From Bacteroidales bacterium UBA3742 (GTDB lineage: Bacteria > Bacteroidota > Bacteroidia > Bacteroidales > Paludibacteraceae): a stretch of 13,032 bases of DNA. Below, piece by piece: positions 7,364-13,032 of the stretch (positions are counted from its first letter, which is position 1; the number at the start of each line of letters is the position of its first letter). Both the position numbers and the translations under genes were made by a program. The notes beneath the pieces were generated by a model. That model was given only the letters and a program-made list of their open reading frames with translations. It ran no database searches and was not told where the DNA came from. The stretch lies in assembly GCA_002371785.1 (NCBI GenBank), contig DFGU01000050.1, positions 1,326 through 14,357 of the forward strand, read 5' to 3'.

Positions 7364-9382
7364 ATGAAGCGATTTACACTCTTTATGGCCTGCATTGCGG
7401 CGATGTGCCTGAGCATGCAAGCTGCTAACTGGAATAACGTAGCAGGTCTGACACCCACCGAGAAAGCGCGTCCTGCCGGCGTGAGCAACGGTATATACTA
7501 CGGTGTGGACGGTACGTCGGTTACCCTCTGTACGTATGCGGCCAGCAAGACCGAGTCGGCCAAGCGCGTGTTCCTCTTGGGCGACATGACCAACTGGCAA
7601 CTGAGCGGCGACTACCAGCTCTACAAAGACGGTAACTATTTCTGGATCACGCTGACCGGCCTCACCCCCGGCCAGGAATACCGCTTCCAGTACGCCGTAG
7701 AGCGTGCGGACGGTGTTAAGAAGCAGATATCCGACCTGTACTCGGAGAAACTGCTGCACCCGGACGATCAGTACGAACCCAAGAAAGTGGATCCCGACTT
7801 GCTGGACTATCCCGCCGGAGCCGATGGCTACGTGACGGTCATCCAGCCGGGCAAACCCAAATTCCAATGGAGCGACGCGACGCTCAATTTCCAGCGTCCG
7901 AACAAGAACAACCTGGTCATCTACGAGCTCTGGATCTATGACTACACCGAGGGCCGTTCGCTCAAGGGACTCATGAAGCGCCTGGATTACATCCAGAACC
8001 TGGGCGTCAATGCCATAGAGCTGATGCCGATATGCGAGTTTGACGGTAACTACAACTGGGGTTATTCGCCCAACCACTACTTCGCGCCCGACAAGGCGTA
8101 CGGCACCGAGGAGATGTACAAGACCTTCATCGACGAGTGCCACAAGCGCGGCATGGCCGTCATCCTGGACATGGTGATGAACCATGCTACCGGCCTCAAC
8201 CCGATGAACAAACTCTATCCCTACGGCACCGACCTGGCCAGCAACCCCTGGTTCAATGTCGAAGCGCCGCACTCGGACAACGTCTATGAGGACTGGAACC
8301 ACGGTTTCGCACCGGCACGCGAGATGTTTACGCGTGCGCTGAAATACTGGCTCACGGAGTATAAGGTAGACGGCTTCCGTTTGGACCTCAGTCACGGTCT
8401 TTGCTCCGACCAACCCAATACGGCGGTAGCCAACCTCAAGTACTACTATGACAATGGTGTCAAGGCCGTAGCGCCGGATGCTTACATGATCCTGGAGCAT
8501 TGGGGTGGTAATATGGGTACGGAGCGTCCGCAGTTGATCAGCTACGGCATGCAGTGCTGGAACAATACCACCAACGCTTACTGCCAGACCGCGATGGGAT
8601 GGCTCAAGGACGGCGACGGCTTCGGCGATGCCAACAAGGATGGCTACATATCCTACTGCGAGTCGCACGACGAGGAACGTATGCAGTACAAAGCCAAGAA
8701 ATGGGGCAACGGTGACCTGACGACCAATACATCCGCACGCTTGGGACGTGTAGCCGAGAACGTGGCCTTCAACGTCCTGCTCAACGGTTCGCATATGCTC
8801 TGGATGTGGGAAGAGATAGGTTATGATTTCTCGATCAATAGCGACCTGGATCATCCGAATGCCGAGAACTCCAGCTACCGATGCAATAAGAAACCCCGTC
8901 CCGAGATACGTGGCTATTTCACCAACGCCGATCGCGTAGCCGCTTTCACCAAGTGCGCCCAGGTCATCACGCTGCGTACGCAGCTGATGCCCGAGGTGTT
9001 TGAGGGCAATCCTACCAGCGTTACGGTAGGTACGGGCACGAAGCTGCGCAAGGTGCAGTGGGGCAGCAATGTATTCGCCGCTGCCAACTTCGACGTCACG
9101 GGCAATCAGGCCGTCACGCTTCCCAGCGGTACGTGGTACGACTACCTGAACGGCGGTACCCAGGCGCAAGGTACCTACACGCTCGCGCCGGGCGAACTCA
9201 AGGTCTTCACCGGCACGCCCGTGCAGGCACCCACGTTCACAGATATCCAGAAGCGTAGCCATGAGGCCGTAGAGCAAGTACCAAGTGACCAAGTACCAAG
9301 TACGAAGGTCATGCTGGACGGCCAGCTATACATCCGGCGCGGCGATCGGCTCTATGATATGAATGGTAGGGTAGTACGATAA
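7364..9382 (+). CDS. Secreted GH13-family alpha-amylase with N-terminal CBM48-like domain and T9SS-like tail
   Basis: This enzyme should hydrolyse alpha-1,4 bonds in starch or related glucans outside the cell. Residues 1-20 are a Sec signal peptide (cleavage near SMQA). Residues about 40-135 form a CBM48/E-set-like sandwich (VFLLGDMTNW ... YRFQYAV). The (beta/alpha)8 barrel spans about 180-540 and shows all four GH13 regions: DMVMNH (Asp269-His274); DGFRLD with nucleophile Asp341; ILEHW with acid/base Glu378; SHDEE with transition-state Asp436. A C-terminal beta domain covers about 545-618. The tail (648-672, MLDGQLYIRRGDRLYD...G) matches those of the three preceding genes. At 672 aa the length is normal for a multidomain member. 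The gene has its own promoter and ends in a bidirectional terminator. A two-unit QVPS repeat splits the linker before the tail. Cys10 and Cys15 do not form a lipobox. The exact GH13 subfamily and product profile cannot be read from sequence. Confidence 0.95.
   Translation: MKRFTLFMACIAAMCLSMQAANWNNVAGLTPTEKARPAGVSNGIYYGVDGTSVTLCTYAASKTESAKRVFLLGDMTNWQLSGDYQLYKDGNYFWITLTGLTPGQEYRFQYAVERADGVKKQISDLYSEKLLHPDDQYEPKKVDPDLLDYPAGADGYVTVIQPGKPKFQWSDATLNFQRPNKNNLVIYELWIYDYTEGRSLKGLMKRLDYIQNLGVNAIELMPICEFDGNYNWGYSPNHYFAPDKAYGTEEMYKTFIDECHKRGMAVILDMVMNHATGLNPMNKLYPYGTDLASNPWFNVEAPHSDNVYEDWNHGFAPAREMFTRALKYWLTEYKVDGFRLDLSHGLCSDQPNTAVANLKYYYDNGVKAVAPDAYMILEHWGGNMGTERPQLISYGMQCWNNTTNAYCQTAMGWLKDGDGFGDANKDGYISYCESHDEERMQYKAKKWGNGDLTTNTSARLGRVAENVAFNVLLNGSHMLWMWEEIGYDFSINSDLDHPNAENSSYRCNKKPRPEIRGYFTNADRVAAFTKCAQVITLRTQLMPEVFEGNPTSVTVGTGTKLRKVQWGSNVFAAANFDVTGNQAVTLPSGTWYDYLNGGTQAQGTYTLAPGELKVFTGTPVQAPTFTDIQKRSHEAVEQVPSDQVPSTKVMLDGQLYIRRGDRLYDMNGRVVR
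9275..9301 (+). repeat. In-frame 12-bp direct repeat in the amylase tail linker
   Basis: CAAGTACCAAGT occurs at 9275-9286 and again at 9290-9301, separated by GAC. The 15-bp period encodes QVPSD-QVPST (residues 638-647), between the AVEQ stretch that corresponds to GVEN in the other tails and the conserved sorting tail. The unit itself is made of an AAGTACC-like heptamer. Confidence 0.85.
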
Positions 9383-9389
9383 AAAAAGT

Positions 9390-9419
9390 AAACGGCTCGT
9401 GATTCCTCACGGGCCGTTT
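9390..9419. terminator. Bidirectional terminator between convergent amylase and glyQS genes
   Basis: A 13-bp stem pairs 9390-9402 (AAACGGCTCGTGA) with 9407-9419 (TCACGGGCCGTTT), with one wobble and the tetraloop TTCC. T-rich DNA follows on the + strand. Seven A residues at 9381-9387 give a T-run on the minus strand, so the hairpin can stop transcription from both sides. Confidence 0.88.
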
Positions 9420-9421
9420 CC

Positions 9422-9480
9422 TTTCACCTTTCACCTTTCACCTTTCGTCTTTCGCCTTTCGCCTTTCGCCTTTCGCCTTT
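9422..9480. repeat. Heptanucleotide tandem array (eight units)
   Basis: Eight exact 7-base units plus TTT: TTTCACC three times, TTTCGTC once, TTTCGCC four times. Unit variants are grouped in blocks, as expected from slippage-driven expansion. The array fills all of the space between the bidirectional terminator and the glyQS stop codon, overlapping the stop by two bases. It therefore lies in the 3' untranslated part of the glyQS message (as GGCGAAA/GGTGAAA units). Confidence 0.95.
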
Positions 9481-11050
9481 ACTCGTTGGTATCTTCCAGC
9501 GAGTCGCCTACTATCTTGCGATACAGTTCCTTCGGGTCGGTGGCCTTGCGAATCAGTTCGTGCAGGTCCTCGATCCGGATGCGGTCTTGCGCCATGGTGT
9601 CGCGATAGCGAACCGTCACGCAGCCATCCTGGAGCGTGTCGTGGTCCACGGTGATGCAGAACGGCGTACCTACTGCATCCTGACGACGATAGCGTTTGCC
9701 GATCGAGTCCTTCTCATCATATGCCACCTTGAAGTCGAACTTGAGCATGTTCATGATCTCGCGTGCCTTCTCGGGCAGACCGTCCTTCTTGACGAGCGGC
9801 ATGATGCAAGCCTTGACGGGAGCCAGTACCGGAGGCAGGTGGAGCACTACGCGCGTATCGCCGCCCTCCAATGCTTCTTCCTCAAACGACGAGCACATCA
9901 CGCTCAGGAACATACGGTCCACGCCGATCGAGGTCTCGATGACGTACGGCGTATAGCTCTGGTTGAGCTCGGGATCGAAGTACTCGATCTTCTTACCCGA
10001 ATATTTAGCGTGGCTGCTCAGGTCGAAATTGGTACGGCTGTGGATGCCCTCCACCTCCTTGAAACCGAACGGCATTTGGAACTCGATATCCGTAGCGGCA
10101 TTGGCATAGTGGGCCAACTTGTCATGGTCGTGGAAGCGGTACTTCTCGTCACCCAGACCCAGCGCTTTGTGCCAACGCAGGCGGAATTGCTTCCAGTGCT
10201 CAAACCACTTCAGCTCCTCACCCGGGCGCACAAAGAACTGCATCTCCATCTGCTCAAACTCGCGCATACGGAAGATGAACTGACGGGCTACGATCTCGTT
10301 ACGGAAAGCCTTACCAATCTGGGCGATACCAAACGGGATCTTCATGCGGCCGGTCTTCTGTACGTTGAGGAAATTGACGAAGATACCCTGTGCCGTCTCC
10401 GGACGCAGATAGATCTTCATGGCGCCGTCGGCCGTACTACCCATCTCGGTGGAGAACATGAGGTTGAACTGACGCACGTCGGTCCAGTTTCTGGTGCCGC
10501 TGATGGGGCATACGATCTCCTCGTCCAGGATGATCTGCTTCAGCTCGTCCAGGTTGTTGTCGTTCATAGCCTTGGCAAAGCGCTCGTGCAATGCGTCGCG
10601 CTTCTCTACGTAGCCGTGTACACGCTCGTTGGTCTGACGGTACAGTTCCTCATCAAACGAGTCGCCGAAACGCTTGCGGGCCTTGGCGCACTCTTTCTCG
10701 ATCTTCTCGTCGTACTTAGCCAACTGATCTTCGATCAGCACGTCGGCACGGTAGCGCTTCTTCGAGTCGCGATTGTCGATCAGCGGATCGTTGAACGCGT
10801 CTACGTGACCCGAGGCTTTCCATGTAGTGGGGTGCATGAAGATGGCGGCGTCGATGCCGACAATGTTCTCATGCAGCAGGGTCATCGAGTCCCACCAGTA
10901 GCGCTTGATATTATTCTTCAGTTCTACGCCGTTCTGACCATAGTCATACACGGCACCCAGACCATCGTAAATCTCGCTGCTCGGGAATACAAATCCGTAC
11001 TCTTTGCAGTGGGCTACGATTTTTTTAAAGGTTTCTTCTTGAGTTGCCAT
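9479..11050 (-). CDS. glyQS: Glycine--tRNA ligase (single-chain, class II, alpha2 type)
   Basis: This cytoplasmic enzyme charges tRNA-Gly with glycine using ATP. The 523-residue length fits the bacterial/eukaryotic-like one-chain GlyRS, not the two-subunit glyQ + glyS form. The N-terminus has the typical YGFVFPSSEIYDGLGAVYDYG (given here in two parts: residues 18-29 and 30-38). Class II elements are visible: a motif 1 region around residues 73-90 (HPTTWKASGHVDAF); motif 2 at about 249-273 (FRNEI ... FRMREFEQMEMQ); RPETAQG at 217-222; the glycine-site segment HSRTNFDLSSH near 337-347; motif 3 around IETSIGVDRM (371-380). The anticodon-binding domain is about 405-505. The gene converges on the amylase gene and diverges from murC. 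The start ATG lies 55 bp downstream of a good promoter -7 element and has no Shine-Dalgarno site. Confidence 0.97.
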   Translation of the reverse strand: MATQEETFKKIVAHCKEYGFVFPSSEIYDGLGAVYDYGQNGVELKNNIKRYWWDSMTLLHENIVGIDAAIFMHPTTWKASGHVDAFNDPLIDNRDSKKRYRADVLIEDQLAKYDEKIEKECAKARKRFGDSFDEELYRQTNERVHGYVEKRDALHERFAKAMNDNNLDELKQIILDEEIVCPISGTRNWTDVRQFNLMFSTEMGSTADGAMKIYLRPETAQGIFVNFLNVQKTGRMKIPFGIAQIGKAFRNEIVARQFIFRMREFEQMEMQFFVRPGEELKWFEHWKQFRLRWHKALGLGDEKYRFHDHDKLAHYANAATDIEFQMPFGFKEVEGIHSRTNFDLSSHAKYSGKKIEYFDPELNQSYTPYVIETSIGVDRMFLSVMCSSFEEEALEGGDTRVVLHLPPVLAPVKACIMPLVKKDGLPEKAREIMNMLKFDFKVAYDEKDSIGKRYRRQDAVGTPFCITVDHDTLQDGCVTVRYRDTMAQDRIRIEDLHELIRKATDPKELYRKIVGDSLEDTNE

Positions 11051-11104
11051 AAAGCGATAAGCTATTTTGTCATTTATAATTTGCTATTTTCCAAAAATCG
11101 GGTA

Positions 11105-11136
11105 CAAAATTACACTTTTTTTTGGATATATGCAAA
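11105..11136 (-). promoter_or_regulatory. Bacteroidetes-type promoter of glyQS
   Basis: On the minus strand TAATTTTG (11112-11105) matches TAnnTTTG. TTTG (11136-11133) is a perfect -33 element with a 20-bp spacer. The predicted start near 11098 gives a leader of about 48 nt. It overlaps the murC promoter by 16 bp. Confidence 0.75.
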
Positions 11137-11152
11137 TTTTTTTGTAACTTTG
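11121..11152 (+). promoter_or_regulatory. Bacteroidetes-type promoter of murC-ftsQ
   Basis: TTTG (11121-11124) and TAACTTTG (11145-11152) match both consensus boxes perfectly with a 20-bp spacer. The predicted start near 11159 gives a leader of only about 22 nt before murC. Confidence 0.82.
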
Positions 11153-11167
11153 CACGCTTTTTATAAT

Positions 11168-11171
11168 GGAG
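11168..11171 (+). promoter_or_regulatory. Possible Shine-Dalgarno site that favours ATG 11182 for murC
   Basis: GGAG ends 10 bases before ATG 11182 but only 4 bases before the in-frame GTG at 11176. This supports the ATG. It is the only recognisable Shine-Dalgarno-like site before a gene in this window, and its spacing is slightly long. Confidence 0.45.
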
Positions 11172-11181
11172 TATTGTGCTT

Positions 11182-12570
11182 ATGTTGCAACGATCAGACA
11201 TACAATCGCTGTTTTTCCTCGGAATAGGAGGTATCGGTATGAGCGCTTTGGCGCGTTATTTTCATGCGCGCGGCTATCGCGTGTATGGCTACGACCGTAC
11301 GCCGTCGCCGCTGACCGACCAGTTGCAGAAAGAGGGACTCAGCATCTTCTTTGAGGACCAGCCGGAGCGTCTGGCGGCCTATGACTTGTCGCCCCTGCAG
11401 ACGCTCGTGGTGCGTACGCCGGCTGTGCCGGAGGATAGTCGGGTATATACCTATCTGCGTGAGCAGGGCTATGATATCCGCAAGCGAAGCGAAGTGCTTG
11501 GCCTCGTGACTGAGAGCATGAAGGCGCTCTGTGTGGCCGGTACGCACGGCAAGACTACGACATCGACCATCCTGGCACACCTGCTTTACCAGTCGGAGAT
11601 AGGCACCAACGCCTTCCTGGGTGGCGTCAGCAACAACTATCAGACCAACCTGCTGCTCCACGACAGCAGCTATGTGGTGGTCGAGGCCGATGAGTACGAT
11701 CGCTCGTTCCATCACCTGAAGCCTTACATGTCGGTCATCACCTCGGTGGATCCTGACCATCTGGATATATACGGTACGCCCGAAGCGTATCGCGAAGCGT
11801 TCAGCCACTATACCTCGCTCATTACGGGTGCGCTGGTAGTCAAGAAAGACCTGCCCTTTGATTTGCGTCTGCGTCGCGGCGTGAAATGCTACACCTATGC
11901 GGTGGGCGACGATGAGGCCGACTTCTATGCCGATAATATCCGCGTCCGGGATGCCAAGATATACTTCGATTTCCATACCCCCACGGAGACCTTGTCCGAC
12001 TTGCGGCTGGGTGTACCCGTGTGGGTCAACATAGAGAATAGCGTGGCCGCTATGGCCGTAGCATGGCTAAACGGCGTCTCGGCGCATGAGTTGCGCAGCG
12101 GACTCTCGTCCTTCTCGGGCGTTTGGCGCCGCTTCAACGTGCATGTGCATACGCCCCACGTAGCCTATATCGACGACTATGCGCATCATCCCCAGGAGTT
12201 GCGTGCCTCGGTAGAGTCGATTCGTCGCCTCTTCCCGGACCGCTACAGCATCGTCATCTTCCAGCCGCACCTCTATACGCGTACACGCGATTTCTTAGAG
12301 GAGTTTGCCGAGGTGCTCTCCCGTGCTGACGAAGTGATCCTGCTGCCTATCTATCCGGCTCGCGAGTTGCCCATCCCGGGCGTGACGAGCGATGCGCTGC
12401 TGAGCCTGCTCACTTCGCGTCGCAGGCAACTGGTGGAGAAGGACGAACTGGTGCAGACCGTGGTGGATCGTATCCATGAGATAGATCGTCCGGTGGCTGT
12501 AATGACGCTGGGTGCAGGCGATATAGACCGTCTGGTGCCGGCGATGAAAAAGGCATTGTTGAAAGCATAA
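11182..12570 (+). CDS. murC: UDP-N-acetylmuramate--L-alanine ligase
   Basis: MurC joins L-alanine to UDP-MurNAc with ATP, the first peptide step of cytoplasmic peptidoglycan precursor synthesis. The protein has 462 residues, normal for the family. Domain 1 opens with the UDP-binding loop GIGGIGMS (residues 14-21). The central ATPase domain has the P-loop AGTHGKTTT (119-127) and VEADEYDRSF (167-176). The ligase signature continues with NIENSVAA (283-290), VWRRF (314-318), DDYAHHPQE (331-339) and FQPHLYTRT (360-368). AHHP and QPHLYTRT favour MurC over the related Mpl ligase, which also shares several motifs. ATG 11182 is preferred to GTG 11176 because of GGAG spacing and family N-termini. ftsQ follows after 12 bp, after tandem TAA stops, so the two form an operon from the promoter just upstream. 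Confidence 0.95.
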   Translation: MLQRSDIQSLFFLGIGGIGMSALARYFHARGYRVYGYDRTPSPLTDQLQKEGLSIFFEDQPERLAAYDLSPLQTLVVRTPAVPEDSRVYTYLREQGYDIRKRSEVLGLVTESMKALCVAGTHGKTTTSTILAHLLYQSEIGTNAFLGGVSNNYQTNLLLHDSSYVVVEADEYDRSFHHLKPYMSVITSVDPDHLDIYGTPEAYREAFSHYTSLITGALVVKKDLPFDLRLRRGVKCYTYAVGDDEADFYADNIRVRDAKIYFDFHTPTETLSDLRLGVPVWVNIENSVAAMAVAWLNGVSAHELRSGLSSFSGVWRRFNVHVHTPHVAYIDDYAHHPQELRASVESIRRLFPDRYSIVIFQPHLYTRTRDFLEEFAEVLSRADEVILLPIYPARELPIPGVTSDALLSLLTSRRRQLVEKDELVQTVVDRIHEIDRPVAVMTLGAGDIDRLVPAMKKALLKA

Positions 12571-12582
12571 TAACGGATCGGA

Positions 12583-13032
12583 ATGCGCGTAGGATGGAAG
12601 TCTATATTGTTGATTCTGGCTGTTCTGGTGGTGACGGTCTATGTGGGCGTGATGAGCGTCATGCCTCGCGACCGCGATGCGCACCAGCGGCGTTGTCAGC
12701 AGATAGAGTGTTACTTTGAGGACAGCACCGTCCATCGCTATATGACCGATCAACAGGTGGAGAAATATCTGCGTCAGGTAGGCTTAAACCCCGTGGGCAA
12801 GACCATGAGCGAGATCAACCTGCAGGCCATCGAGGACTCGCTCCAAGCGCATCCTATCCTGGCTTCGGCCGACTGCTACATGACCATCGATGGGAACCTA
12901 TGCATCCACCTCACGCAGCGCACGCCCATCGTGCACGTCATGACGGCTACGGAGAACTACTTCGTAGCTACCGACCGCGGACTGGTGCCTGCATGGTCCA
13001 CGATACGCGATACAGTGCTGGAGGTGCGCGGC
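12583..13032 (+). CDS. ftsQ: Cell division protein FtsQ (3' partial)
   Basis: The frame runs from ATG 12583 to the window end (150 residues) without a stop. FtsQ is a bitopic inner-membrane divisome protein that links early and late division proteins. Residues 1-7 form a short cytoplasmic N-terminus (MRVGWKS) and residues 8-24 are one membrane helix (ILLILAVLVVTVYVGVM). A POTRA-like region follows from about residue 41 (IECYFED ... MTDQQVEKYL ... AIEDSLQAHP), then LTQRTPIVHV ... YFVATDRGLVPAW, which resembles the post-POTRA beta domain. Position right behind murC, as in the dcw cluster of Bacteroidetes, supports the call; sequence alone would be weaker because FtsQ is poorly conserved. ftsA and ftsZ would be expected next, outside the window. 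Confidence 0.85.
   Translation, partial: MRVGWKSILLILAVLVVTVYVGVMSVMPRDRDAHQRRCQQIECYFEDSTVHRYMTDQQVEKYLRQVGLNPVGKTMSEINLQAIEDSLQAHPILASADCYMTIDGNLCIHLTQRTPIVHVMTATENYFVATDRGLVPAWSTIRDTVLEVRG

Noticed and set aside
7364..7423. Lipoprotein signal peptide on the amylase (Cys10 or Cys15)
   Set aside because: Residues before the cysteines (FMA, AAM) do not form a lipobox, and the hydrophobic core continues past Cys10. A Sec signal peptidase I site near residue 20 fits better.
7340..9292. 650-codon open frame antisense to the amylase gene
   Set aside because: The sense frame carries all GH13 catalytic motifs; the antisense product is a low-information shadow in the same codon register.
9422..9480. 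CRISPR-like array
   Set aside because: The units are contiguous 7-mers without spacers; this is a simple tandem repeat.
11176..11181. GTG 11176 as the murC start
   Set aside because: It is only four bases from the GGAG site, and the family N-terminus is satisfied by ATG 11182.
9560..11227. 555-codon + strand open frame across glyQS
   Set aside because: The minus-strand frame is an unmistakable GlyRS; the + strand frame is a codon-aligned shadow.

Overview
The window looks like chromosomal DNA of a Bacteroidota member, most likely of the order Bacteroidales. Four consecutive secreted proteins end in the same short type IX secretion (T9SS)-like tail. Three promoters fit the Bacteroidetes TTTG / TAnnTTTG pattern with a 20-bp spacer. 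Most starts have A-rich leaders without a Shine-Dalgarno site. The right side holds a one-chain glycyl-tRNA synthetase and a murC-ftsQ pair of the kind found in this phylum. Genus cannot be settled from the sequence alone.

Left block (1-9382, all + strand): the 3' end of a secreted glycan-related protein, two large exported proteins (882 and 1250 aa) made of strings of beta-sandwich, starch/glycan-binding-like modules with no catalytic domain, and a secreted GH13 alpha-amylase. I read this as a starch or alpha-glucan foraging locus. The amylase would cut, and the multi-module proteins would bind polysaccharide or display binding sites at the cell surface. No SusC/SusD pair is present in the window. 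Binding function is inferred from module appearance; GH13 identity rests on visible catalytic motifs.

Right block (9479-13032): glyQS on the minus strand converges on the amylase gene. A bidirectional hairpin terminator and an eight-unit heptamer array lie between them. glyQS diverges from murC across a 131-bp gap holding two overlapping, opposed promoters. murC is followed after 12 bp by ftsQ, which runs off the window end. This is a fragment of the division and cell-wall (dcw) cluster, without murG or ftsW upstream of murC.

There is no gene-free stretch longer than 300 bases; the largest gaps are 131 bp (7234-7363), 131 bp (11051-11181) and 105 bp (3376-3480). I see no tRNA, rRNA, insertion sequence, CRISPR array or phage gene.
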